Shown piece by piece: positions 25,801-32,170 of a stretch of DNA of 35,770 bases. The position numbers were made by a program, and so were the translations under genes. The stretch's first letter is position 1. Each line of letters opens with the position of its first letter. Below the pieces are notes generated by a model that saw nothing but the letters and a program-made list of their open reading frames with translations, had not been told where the DNA came from and ran no database searches. Origin of the DNA: Bacteroidaceae bacterium (GTDB lineage: Bacteria > Bacteroidota > Bacteroidia > Bacteroidales > Bacteroidaceae); the NCBI GenBank assembly GCA_017420875.1, contig JAFQNW010000041.1:1-35770 (forward strand), read 5' to 3'.

Positions 25801-26680
25801 CTGCAACCGGAAGAACATTGAAAACCTGGCCTTGGCCGGTGCGTTCGATAACTTCAAGGAAATCAAGCGGGAAGACTTTTTCCAGAAGAATGCCAAGGAC
25901 GAAACCTTTACCGAAGTGTTGGTACGCTATGGCAACAAATACCAGCTGGACAAGGCCGCTGCTGCCCATTCCTTGTTTGGAGGAGATAATATGGTGGAAG
26001 TGGCCACCCCCGACATTGTGCCGGCTCCATCGTGGAGCGATTTGGATCGCTTGAATCGGGAACGCGAGTTGGTAGGCATCTACCTTTCGGCCCATCCGCT
26101 GGATGAGTTCGAAGTGATTCTGGAGAATGTCTGCAACGTGCGGATGGCCGAATTGACCGACTTGACTCCCCTGCACAATCGGGATTTGGTAATGGGCGGT
26201 ATTGTGACCGCTGTTCGCGAAGGCCAGACCAAGAAAGGCAATCCGTACGGAATCGCCAAGGTGGAAGACTATTCAGGTTCGGCCGAATTTGCATTTTTCG
26301 GCAACGAATGGATGGAGAAAAAGAACTTTTTCAACGTTGGCATGTTTCTATATATGAAGGGCAAGTGTCAACCCCGCCAGTGGAGGCAAGACGAATTCGA
26401 GGTGAAGGTCAACACCGTGGAATTGTTGCCGGAGGTAAAGGACCAGGTCATCGAAAAGCTGACCGTCTACATGCCTCTTTCGGAGATAAACGACGAATTC
26501 ATCGAAGAATTTTCTTCCGTTGTCATGGCCAACCCAGGTAAGGTGAAACTCGATTTTCGCATCCGCGACGAAGAAGGGCAGACCCTCGCCTTGTCGTCGA
26601 GAGGCGTACAGGTTAACCTGCAAAAATCGGTTCTTTCGTATTTAAAGAGTCAATCTAGTTTGTCCTATAAAATAAATTAG
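22877..26680 (+). CDS. dnaE: DNA polymerase III subunit alpha
   Basis: The replicative DNA polymerase of family C, acting in the holoenzyme at the fork. The 1267-residue protein has the N-terminal PHP domain ([11 protein letters not shown], residues 6-16; TDHGDMFG, about 40-47). The palm follows, with [17 protein letters not shown] and the catalytic aspartates of [13 protein letters not shown] (about residues 502-514). Then come the fingers ([15 protein letters not shown]), the helix-hairpin-helix region ([16 protein letters not shown]) and a C-terminal OB fold ([18 protein letters not shown] from about 1104). Length is somewhat above the E. coli protein, partly from an insertion with charged residues near 50-110 inside the PHP region. 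It ends in TAG at 26678, and the trxA promoter overlaps this end. Confidence 0.98.
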   Translation: MQDFVHLHVHTQYSILDGQASIPRLVDKAMADGMKGIAVTDHGDMFGIKEFFNYVSKKNGKTQGEIKDLKKKIAGLEKGTLACDDPAAELAATKELLEAAKKKLFKPIFGCEMYVARRRMFNKDGKSDQSGYHLVVLAKNEKGYHNLIKLVSKAWTEGFYMRPRTDRVELEKYREGLIVCSACLAGEVPRKIIQERYDEAEEAIQWYKRVFGGDFYLELQRHKVSNPNLRANREAYDLQQIANAKIIEYARKFDVKLVCTNDVHFVDEENAEAHDRLICLSTGKDLDDPNRMLYSKQEWMKTKAEMNELFADVPEALQNMADICDQVEFYSIDHAPIMPNFEIPGDFGTEEGYRQKYSEKDLFDEFTQDENGNVVMSEEAGQAKIDKLGGYDKLYRIKLEADYLRKLALDGARKRYGEVLDQETSDRIKFELHIMKTMGFPGYFLIVQDFIRAAREELDVSVGPGRGSAAGSAVAYCLGITQIDPIKYDLLFERFLNPDRISLPDIDVDFDDDGRSRVLNWVTEKYGQEKVAHIITYGTMATKLAIKDVARVQKLPLSESDRLCKAIGDKLPSGKKMNLPNAIEEIPELQEAEYSPDPNLRDTIKYAKMLEGNVRNTGVHACGTIICRDDITDWVPVSTADDKETGEKMLVTQYEGSVIEDTGLIKMDFLGLKTLSIIKEAVENIKHSKGILLDIDQVDIEDPATYQLYCEGRTIGTFQFESPGMQKYLRELEPSTFEDLIAMNALYRPGPMDYIPDFIDRKQGRKPIEYDIPIMEKYLKDTYGITVYQEQVMLLSRLLADFTRGESDALRKAMGKKLRDKLDQMKPKFITGGQNNGHDPKILEKIWGDWEKFASYAFNKSHATCYSWVAFQTAFLKANYPAEYMAATMSRNISNITEITKLMDESKATGIKTLGPDINESLLKFSVNRKGDIRFGLGAIKGVGESAVQSILEEREKNGVYKNIFDFVQRVNLSSCNRKNIENLALAGAFDNFKEIKREDFFQKNAKDETFTEVLVRYGNKYQLDKAAAAHSLFGGDNMVEVATPDIVPAPSWSDLDRLNRERELVGIYLSAHPLDEFEVILENVCNVRMAELTDLTPLHNRDLVMGGIVTAVREGQTKKGNPYGIAKVEDYSGSAEFAFFGNEWMEKKNFFNVGMFLYMKGKCQPRQWRQDEFEVKVNTVELLPEVKDQVIEKLTVYMPLSEINDEFIEEFSSVVMANPGKVKLDFRIRDEEGQTLALSSRGVQVNLQKSVLSYLKSQSSLSYKIN

Positions 26681-26688
26681 TATATTTG
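26659..26688 (+). promoter_or_regulatory. Promoter of trxA inside the 3' end of dnaE
   Basis: -33 TTTG (26659-26662), an 18-bp spacer and -7 TATATTTG (26681-26688). The -33 box is within dnaE codons, and the -7 box starts at the base after the dnaE TAG. It also selects ATG 26728 over the longer reading frame. Confidence 0.8.
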
Positions 26689-26727
26689 TACGGAAAAGAA
26701 GATTATAAACTTAAAAAGAATAAAACT

Positions 26728-27042
26728 ATGGCATTAGAAATTAAAGATAGCAATTTCGAAGAATTGCTGGCATCTGGCAAACCTTTGGTGGTTGACTTTT
26801 GGGCAACATGGTGTGGACCTTGTAAGAAAATTGCTCCAGACGTAGAAGCGTTGGCCGAAGCTTATAAGGATCAAGTAATTATCGGTAAGTGCGATGTGGA
26901 CGACAACGACGAGTTGACCGGCAAGTTCGGTATCCGCAACATCCCTACAGTATTGTTCATCAAGAACGGTGAAGTTCAAGACAAGACCGTAGGTGCCGTA
27001 ACCAAGGCTCAGTTGGAAGAAAAGGTAAAGGCATTGCTTTAA
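26728..27042 (+). CDS. trxA: Thioredoxin
   Basis: A cytoplasmic dithiol-disulfide reductant for ribonucleotide reductase, peroxiredoxins and others. In anaerobic Bacteroides the thioredoxin system is the main thiol redox system. The 104-residue protein has the standard fold, with the active site WCGPC (Cys29 and Cys32) after VVDFWAT, a conserved cis-proline in [10 protein letters not shown] (about residues 70-79) and the C-terminal helix. The start at 26728 is chosen because the longer reading frame from 26686 would begin inside the promoter and add 14 lysine-rich residues with no counterpart in thioredoxins. Codon bias suggests high expression. Confidence 0.97.
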   Translation: MALEIKDSNFEELLASGKPLVVDFWATWCGPCKKIAPDVEALAEAYKDQVIIGKCDVDDNDELTGKFGIRNIPTVLFIKNGEVQDKTVGAVTKAQLEEKVKALL

Positions 27043-27078
27043 TCTCCGAATTGTTTCACCTAAATTAATATAAGAACT

Positions 27079-27408
27079 ATGGGAATGGAAGACGATTTTC
27101 TGTTGGGTGCTGAAGACGACGCCAAGACGGTTGAGTTTATCCAAAGCTATCTTCCTCAGGATTTGAAGGACAAGTTCACGGAAGACGATTTGTATTACAT
27201 CCTCGACGTCATTGCCGACTATTACACCTCCAGCGAATGTTTGGATGCAGAGCCGGACGAAGAAGGCTACATCAACATCGACCTGGACGAAGTGGTGGAC
27301 TATGTGGTCAAGGAAGCCAAGAAGGATGGTATGGGTCCTTACGAAGCGGAAGATGTATTCTTCGTGGTTCAAGGCGAAATGGAATACGGCGATTCCTTGG
27401 AGGAATAA
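27079..27408 (+). CDS. Small acidic conserved protein downstream of trxA
   Basis: A 109-residue, very acidic protein (start MGMEDDFLLGAEDDAKTVEF) with no signal peptide or membrane segment. It contains predicted helices around FIQSYLPQDLKDKFTEDDLYYILDVIADYY (about residues 20-49) and DLDEVVDYVVKEAKKDGMG. Asp and Glu make up roughly a third of the residues, and there are few Lys. I do not recognise a named domain; similar small acidic proteins occur beside trxA in Bacteroidales as far as I recall. It lies 36 bp after trxA with no promoter between, so it is probably co-transcribed. The role is unknown. Confidence 0.72.
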   Translation: MGMEDDFLLGAEDDAKTVEFIQSYLPQDLKDKFTEDDLYYILDVIADYYTSSECLDAEPDEEGYINIDLDEVVDYVVKEAKKDGMGPYEAEDVFFVVQGEMEYGDSLEE

Positions 27409-27800
27409 GGCTGAATGTAATTGTGGTTGAGGCCTCGTCATCTGGTATGACGGGGCTTCGTCATTATAGAAGACCGCGGTTGGTTATGTTAGAAGGCTAA
27501 TCCCTTACTATAAAAAACGCTTGTAGTCTCATCTCCTCATCAGACATGTCTCATTAGCTCACGAGACAGCAACCGAAAAACGACAAAGCATTTGCATTAA
27601 AACCCCTTGGCGTTTCACTCAAAACACCAAGGCATTTTTTTAAAACGCCTTCACGTTTTTAAAAAACGTCTTCACCTTTTGGGTAAGTTGAATTCGCCTT
27701 TTGGTTGAGCCTGGAAAATTTCTTATGATTAGGATAATTTGAAAATAGTTTTCAACAGGTTCTCATGGGGATTTTCTTCGCTTCGCCCTGAATGACATTG
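27409..27800. other. Non-coding, hairpin- and repeat-rich intergenic region
   Basis: No supported gene is present in this 392-bp gap between a plus-strand and a minus-strand operon end. It holds a short hairpin, cctcgtcat (27433-27441)/atgacgggg (27447-27455), with one wobble pair. It also holds a 10-bp palindrome agacatgtct (27542-27551), the terminator at 27605-27641, and degenerate tandem units (cgccttcacgttttt at 27646, cgtcttcacctttt at 27667, tcgccttttgg at 27694). Near the right edge, on the minus strand, the word TGTCATTCAGGGCGAAGCGAAGAA (split here as TGTCATTCAGGG and CGAAGCGAAGAA, about 27773-27796) resembles a repeat common between bacterial genes. Confidence 0.6.
27605..27641 (+). 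terminator. Terminator of trxA operon, probably usable from both strands
   Basis: Stem ccttggcgttt (27605-27615) with aaacaccaagg (27622-27632), a 6-nt loop and a run of T (27635-27641). There is one C-A mismatch on the plus strand, which becomes a G-U pair on the minus strand. It may therefore also stop the opposing aroA-Imm17 operon. Confidence 0.65.
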
Positions 27801-28025
27801 CTATTTGATAGCCTTCTGTACTTCCAAAAAGAAATAGACGGCGGTGGCAATCATCAGTATTCCCAGTAGGGCATAGAACAAACGGGCTTGCTTGCGACCT
27901 ACATTGCTGACTATGAATCGGGTGTTTTGAGACTGGAAGAACCAGTCCCAATTGAAAATGGAAGCTCCGATGGCAAGCAAGCCTACCACCGCAAAAATGC
28001 CTTGTATCAGATAATGCATGCTCAT
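27801..28025 (-). CDS. Imm17-like small protein with two membrane segments
   Basis: A 74-residue protein with two hydrophobic segments (YLIQGIFAVVGLLAIGASIFNW, about residues 5-26; ARLFYALLGILMIATAVYFFL, about 47-67). They are separated by a polar stretch with FQSQNTRFIVSNVGRKQAR. The pattern FNWDWFF...NVGR..AR.FY resembles the family named Imm17, predicted by comparative genomics to be immunity proteins of polymorphic toxins. No toxin gene is present here; instead it follows tsaE by 12 bp. A general membrane role unrelated to immunity is equally possible. The stop is TAG. Confidence 0.6.
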   Translation of the reverse strand: MSMHYLIQGIFAVVGLLAIGASIFNWDWFFQSQNTRFIVSNVGRKQARLFYALLGILMIATAVYFFLEVQKAIK

Positions 28026-28037
28026 GAAACGTAAGGA

Positions 28038-28463
28038 TTAATCCATGCTTTCCAAACGAACCGAACGGGTGCCGTCTTCCACCTCTTCGATGATAACCTT
28101 CACGGCATCACCCGGAAGAACTTCTTCTACCAGTTCCGGCCATTCGATGAAACACAAAGCTCCGCTATAGAAATAGTCTTCGTAGCCCATGTCGTACACT
28201 TCGTCGAGCTTCTTGATGCGGTAGAAGTCGAAGTGGTAGATGAGTTCGCCGGTTTCGTCGGAACGATATTCGTTCACAATGGCAAATGTAGGCGAGTTGA
28301 TGACATCGGTCACACCCAATTCTTCGCAAATGGCTTTGATGAAAGTGGTCTTTCCGGCTCCCATCTTACCATAGAAAGCGAATACGGTATTGTCTTCCAT
28401 AGCCGCAATGAATTGCTGGGCGGCTTCTTTTATACTGTCTAATGAGTTGATTTTTATTTCCAT
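28038..28463 (-). CDS. tsaE: tRNA threonylcarbamoyladenosine biosynthesis ATPase TsaE
   Basis: TsaE is the ATPase that drives the TsaB-TsaD complex in forming t6A37 on tRNAs that read ANN codons. The 141-residue protein has the Walker A motif GKMGAGKTT (residues 32-40), preceded by FAFY, then [12 protein letters not shown] (about 55-66) and the Walker B-like FIEWPELV (about 110-117), all characteristic. Length is typical. It is the fourth gene of a probable operon aroA - Cys-rich membrane protein - ZnuB-like permease - tsaE - Imm17-like protein, since no Bacteroides promoter is visible in the 26-bp gap upstream. Confidence 0.95.
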   Translation of the reverse strand: MEIKINSLDSIKEAAQQFIAAMEDNTVFAFYGKMGAGKTTFIKAICEELGVTDVINSPTFAIVNEYRSDETGELIYHFDFYRIKKLDEVYDMGYEDYFYSGALCFIEWPELVEEVLPGDAVKVIIEEVEDGTRSVRLESMD

Positions 28464-28489
28464 AGGTTGAGGTTGTTTATCTGTTTACT

Positions 28490-29311
28490 TTATCTTCGCC
28501 TTTGGATGCAAAGATAAAGGCTTTTGCCCATTTTACAAAGGGCATAAGTAAGAATTGAGAAAAAGATGATGGAGGCACCCGAAGGAACCTGCAATTCGTA
28601 CGAAAGGCATAATCCGCCTAGGCAACCGGCATATCCGAACAAGATGGATAGCCAGATGATTTTCTTGAAACTTTGTGTGAACAGGTTGGCCGTCATTTGT
28701 GGAAGGGTCAGCAAGGAGATGGCTAGCACGATGCCTATCATTCGGAGACAGGCCACGATGGTCAGGGCGATGAACATCATGAGTATATACTCGAAGAAAA
28801 GGACTGGGAGGTGTTGCGAACGGGCAAACTCGCGGTCGAACGCAATGTACATGATGGGCTTGAGGAAAATGGTGAAGAATAGCACCAGAAGTGCCGACAA
28901 GCCTATCAGCACCCAAATGTCCGTACTTGTGATGGTGAGTATGTTGCCGAAAAGAAAGGCCGACAAGTCGGGGGCAAAGCCCGGAGACAGAAAACTGAAG
29001 ATGATGCCGATAGCCATACCGAATGTCCAGAAGACGGCAATGGCCGAATCTTCACGCATGTCTTCCCGTTTGCTCAGCCATTCTACCCCGAAAGCCGACA
29101 GGACGGCAAAGATAGCGGCCGACAAGATGGGCGAAATGCCGGTGAACAACCCGATTCCAATTCCGCCGAACGAGGCATGAGTAATGCCACCGCTGATAAA
29201 GACCAGACGGCGAGTTACGATATAGGTGCCGATAATGCCGCAGGCTATGCTAGCAAACAGGCTCCCCAATATAGCATGTTGGAAGAAGGTATAATTCAAT
29301 AGGTCAAGCAT
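28490..29311 (-). CDS. Metal ABC transporter permease (ZnuB/MntB type)
   Basis: An inner membrane permease of the ABC-3 family that moves zinc, manganese or iron. The 273-residue protein has about eight hydrophobic segments. Family motifs include the N-terminal FFQHAILGSLFASIACGIIGTYIVTRRLVFISGGITHASFGGIGIG region (about residues 9-54), with the ATPase-contact stretch GGITHASFG. Others are FDREFARSQHLPV (about 173-185) and LRMIGIVLAISLLTLPQMTA (about 208-227), where VG..L..ALL..PA is the more common form. No ATPase or metal-binding lipoprotein gene is adjacent, so its partners must be encoded elsewhere. It starts 20 bp after the upstream gene in the aroA operon. Confidence 0.92.
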   Translation of the reverse strand: MLDLLNYTFFQHAILGSLFASIACGIIGTYIVTRRLVFISGGITHASFGGIGIGLFTGISPILSAAIFAVLSAFGVEWLSKREDMREDSAIAVFWTFGMAIGIIFSFLSPGFAPDLSAFLFGNILTITSTDIWVLIGLSALLVLFFTIFLKPIMYIAFDREFARSQHLPVLFFEYILMMFIALTIVACLRMIGIVLAISLLTLPQMTANLFTQSFKKIIWLSILFGYAGCLGGLCLSYELQVPSGASIIFFSILTYALCKMGKSLYLCIQRRR

Positions 29312-29331
29312 ATCGGTTTTCTTTATTTGTC

Positions 29332-29754
29332 TTAATGCATGATTCGGCGTTCGCCGATAATCAGGAAGAGTTCGTCCTTCAAATCGTCGGGAAGCTCAAT
29401 GCCCCGAAGTTGGAGGCTCCGGCACCAGCCGGCTACTTCATCGTCCTGGCAAGTGAGCATCACTTCGCGGAATTCTTCCACCTCTTCATCGGTATATTCG
29501 TCCGATTGTCGTCCCCGGTAACGATCCAGCTCCTCGTCGTTGTAATACTCAATGCCCTTGCTGACGGCCGCCAACAAGCTATCCTTTTCGCACGTTTCGT
29601 GTTGGCCGCAACACTCTACATCGGCTTCAACGATGTCGGGCACTTCGGTCAGTTCTCCACGCTCTATTTTCTTTTCGATGCGATGGTAATATATCTTCCC
29701 AATGACCATGGCAACGATGGTCAGGACTATGAGGGCAACAACTAGAAACCACAT
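29332..29754 (-). CDS. Membrane-anchored cysteine-rich protein, unknown function
   Basis: From ATG 29754 the product has 140 residues. An N-terminal membrane segment (MWFLVVALIVLTIVAMVIGKIYY) is followed by a basic stretch (HRIEKKIERG) and an acidic soluble domain. Six cysteines are present: Cys48, Cys49 and Cys55 with His52 in ECCGQHETCEKD, and Cys102 and Cys111 in LTCQDDEVAGWC, plus abundant Glu and Asp. The CC-x2-H-x2-C cluster could hold a metal or disulfides; this is inference. I do not recognise a named domain. An upstream in-frame ATG at 29805 lies inside aroA and adds 17 polar residues ahead of the membrane segment, so 29754 is preferred. It follows the aroA stop by 5 bp. Confidence 0.72.
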   Translation of the reverse strand: MWFLVVALIVLTIVAMVIGKIYYHRIEKKIERGELTEVPDIVEADVECCGQHETCEKDSLLAAVSKGIEYYNDEELDRYRGRQSDEYTDEEVEEFREVMLTCQDDEVAGWCRSLQLRGIELPDDLKDELFLIIGERRIMH

Positions 29755-29759
29755 AATGT

Positions 29760-30989
29760 TTATATTTCGTTGAGGATGAATCCCGCTTGTCGCAGGTTGT
29801 CCCAATATTTGGGATACGACTTGCTGACTACTTGCGGATTGTTAATACTGATATCGGGCAGAACAAGGCAGGCCGGAGCAAAAGCCATGGCCATGCGGTG
29901 GTCTTCGTAAGTGTCGATGGAATCGGTGCTTTTTGCACATCGCTCGCCGTCCCAGGACAGTACAGAGCCGTCGGATTCTTGAAGTACATATCCTAGCTTG
30001 GCCATTTCGTTGATGAGGGCAGCCATGCGGTCGGTTTCCTTGATCTTCAGGCTTTGCAATCCGCTGAACCGGAAAGGAATGTCCAACAGGGCACAAGTTA
30101 CCACAAAGGTTTGGGCTAAATCGGGTTGGTTGATGAAGTTGTATTCCATCCGTTCAACAGGCTTTCCGCCTTTTCGGATATGAACTTCCTGCTTGCCGTA
30201 AATGGTTTCTACTCCAAGTTGGCGGAACAACTCAGCTACCTTACTATCGCCTTGATAGCTCTTTTTGAATAAACCGGGCAAGGTGATGTGGGCTTCTTTT
30301 GAAAGGGCGGCTATCTGATACCAATACGAGGCTGCACTCCAATCGCTTTCCACATAATAGGGAACGGACTGGTAGGGCTTGGGGGCGATTCTCAGTTGGC
30401 TTTCGCCTTGCCAGTCGGCTTCGGCACCGAAATCCTTCAACAACTGAAGGGTCAGGTTGATGTAGGGCTTGGATATGATGTCGCCGGTAAGGGTGATGGT
30501 CAAGCCGTTTGGTAGAGATGGACCAATCATCAGCAAAGCCGAAATGTATTGCGAGCTGACGTTCCCCGGCAAAGTAATGTGGCTTTTCTGCAAGTTCCCT
30601 CCTTGGATACGTAGCGGTGGATAGCCTTCGTTGGCCACATATTCGATGTGGGCTCCCAACTCCCGAAGGGCATTGACCAGGATGGCAATGGGGCGTTGTT
30701 GCATGCGTTGGGTGCCGGTAATGATGCGGCTACCCGGAGTGACGGACAGGTAGGCCGTCAGGAATCGCATGGCGGTTCCGGCTGCCATGATGTCGATTTC
30801 TTCATGGGGCTGGCTTTTTAAGGCACGAATCATGACTTGGGTGTCATCGCAATCCGAAAGGTTTTCAGGTGGATAAATACCATGTCCCAATGCGTTGATT
30901 ATCAAGACACGATTGCTGATGCTCTTGGAAGAGGGCAACAGAATCGTGGTATCGATTCGGGTGGGGGATGTGATGCTTATTCTTTTCAT
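29760..30989 (-). CDS. aroA: 3-phosphoshikimate 1-carboxyvinyltransferase (EPSP synthase)
   Basis: This enzyme transfers the enolpyruvyl group of PEP to shikimate-3-phosphate in the common aromatic amino acid pathway. From MKRISITSP the protein is 409 residues, slightly short for the family. Motifs are LLPSSKSISNRVLIINAL (about residues 17-34; substrate Lys and Ser), AGTAMRFLTAYLS (about 69-81, where GNAGTAMR is usual), NVSSQYISALLM, YVESDWSAASYW, LKIKETDRMAAL (about 323-334) and YEDHRMAMAFAP (about 365-376). An upstream in-frame ATG at 31040 is excluded because it lies within the promoter. It heads a compact five-gene operon with no other aromatic-pathway genes. Confidence 0.95.
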   Translation of the reverse strand: MKRISITSPTRIDTTILLPSSKSISNRVLIINALGHGIYPPENLSDCDDTQVMIRALKSQPHEEIDIMAAGTAMRFLTAYLSVTPGSRIITGTQRMQQRPIAILVNALRELGAHIEYVANEGYPPLRIQGGNLQKSHITLPGNVSSQYISALLMIGPSLPNGLTITLTGDIISKPYINLTLQLLKDFGAEADWQGESQLRIAPKPYQSVPYYVESDWSAASYWYQIAALSKEAHITLPGLFKKSYQGDSKVAELFRQLGVETIYGKQEVHIRKGGKPVERMEYNFINQPDLAQTFVVTCALLDIPFRFSGLQSLKIKETDRMAALINEMAKLGYVLQESDGSVLSWDGERCAKSTDSIDTYEDHRMAMAFAPACLVLPDISINNPQVVSKSYPKYWDNLRQAGFILNEI

Positions 30990-31009
30990 CTTTTGCTGCA
31001 ATGAGTTCG

Positions 31010-31041
31010 CAAAAGTACGACATTTCACGAAGTTGAGCAAA
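31010..31041 (-). promoter_or_regulatory. Promoter of the aroA operon
   Basis: On the minus strand, -33 TTTG (31038-31041), a 20-bp spacer and -7 TACTTTTG (31010-31017). It sits in the gap just after the dinB stop and 20 bp before the aroA start at 30989. Confidence 0.8.
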
Positions 31042-31048
31042 TGAAATC

Positions 31049-32152
31049 TTATTTATCCCGATACTTCTCTTCTTTGAAGTCTAGTTCTAGTTGCCGCCAG
31101 CTTTCTCCGCTCGGGATAATCTCTTCTTTCGGATTGGAAATGCTCAGCCCGATGAGGCGGATGGGTTTCATCGTGAAGTCCACTTCCTTCAGCAATTGCT
31201 TGGCGATGGGGAGGATGTCGTCCAACGTGGTAAATTCTTTTTCTTGTGTAAGGCTTCGGGTGATTTGCTTGAAGTCGTAGAACTTGATTTTAAGTGTCAG
31301 AGTGGTTCCGCTAAAGCCGCTTCTTTTCAACCGGCCGACCAGTTCGGTAGCTACGTGATACAGTTCGATGATGGCGGAAGAGGTGGTGGAAACGTCCTTT
31401 TCGAGTGTGTGCTCGCATCCCACCGACTTGCGGATGTGGAAAGGTTCTACCGGTCGCAAATCGATGCCACGAGCAAAATCGTAATAAAGGCTTCCTGCTT
31501 TACCGAAGAGCTGGGTGAGCATGTCCGGATTGCATTGTTGCAAGTCGGCACCTTTGTGTATTCCAATGCTATGCATTCGTTGGGCGGTAACCGGACCGAT
31601 TCCCCAAAACGATTCAATGGGAAGCTGGGCTATGAATTCCAAAGCCTGGTCGGGGTGGATGGTGCATAATCCATCGGGTTTCCGATAGTCTGAGGCTATC
31701 TTGGCGAGGAATTTGTTGTACGAGATACCGGCCGAGGCTATTAGATTCAACTCTGTTCGTATCCGTTGCTTGATTTCTTTGGCTATGTCTACGGCCAGGG
31801 AGATGTTGGGCTTGTTGTGGGTTACGTCCAGAAAGGCTTCATCGAGCGACAAAGGCTCAATCAAGTCGGTATAGGAACGGAATATTTCATGGATTTGGGC
31901 GGATACCTCTTTATATACGCTTATTCTTCCCGGAACAAAGATGAGGGAAGGGCAGAGTTTCTTGGCCTTTTGAGAAGACATGGCCGAACGGACACCATAC
32001 CGACGGGCTTCGTAGCTGGCGGCTGATACCACGCCTCGTTGTTCGGCGTGGCCAACGGCTACCGGTTTTCCTCTCAGCTCCGGATTGTCCCGTTGCTCGA
32101 CGGATGCATAGAAAGCATCCATATCGATGTGTATGATTTTCCGTTCGGTCAT
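31049..32152 (-). CDS. dinB: DNA polymerase IV
   Basis: A Y-family translesion polymerase. The 367-residue protein has the catalytic motifs HIDMDAFYASVE (residues 8-19, with the metal-binding Asp and steric-gate region), GVVSAASYEAR (about 40-50) and PLSLDEAFLDVT (about 99-110, with the Asp-Glu pair). These are followed by helix-hairpin-helix WGIGPVTAQRM and the little-finger domain. The C-terminal QLELDF (about 355-360) is a beta-clamp binding motif. Length is normal. It begins 18 bp after the stop of the fused deacetylase gene with no visible promoter, so it may be read from that transcript. No LexA-type box is recognised. Confidence 0.96.
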   Translation of the reverse strand: MTERKIIHIDMDAFYASVEQRDNPELRGKPVAVGHAEQRGVVSAASYEARRYGVRSAMSSQKAKKLCPSLIFVPGRISVYKEVSAQIHEIFRSYTDLIEPLSLDEAFLDVTHNKPNISLAVDIAKEIKQRIRTELNLIASAGISYNKFLAKIASDYRKPDGLCTIHPDQALEFIAQLPIESFWGIGPVTAQRMHSIGIHKGADLQQCNPDMLTQLFGKAGSLYYDFARGIDLRPVEPFHIRKSVGCEHTLEKDVSTTSSAIIELYHVATELVGRLKRSGFSGTTLTLKIKFYDFKQITRSLTQEKEFTTLDDILPIAKQLLKEVDFTMKPIRLIGLSISNPKEEIIPSGESWRQLELDFKEEKYRDK

Positions 32153-32170
32153 CCCTGTTTGGTGCGGATG

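Noticed and set aside
24659-26176. 505-codon open frame antisense to dnaE
   Set aside because: It lies wholly within the dnaE coding sequence, whose domains are unmistakable. The composition (His, Gln and Phe rich, no known motif) is that of a mirror frame.
27763-27951. Small minus-strand open frames in 27763-27951
   Set aside because: They run into the repeat fragment and overlap the Imm17-like gene in another frame; no similarity recognised.
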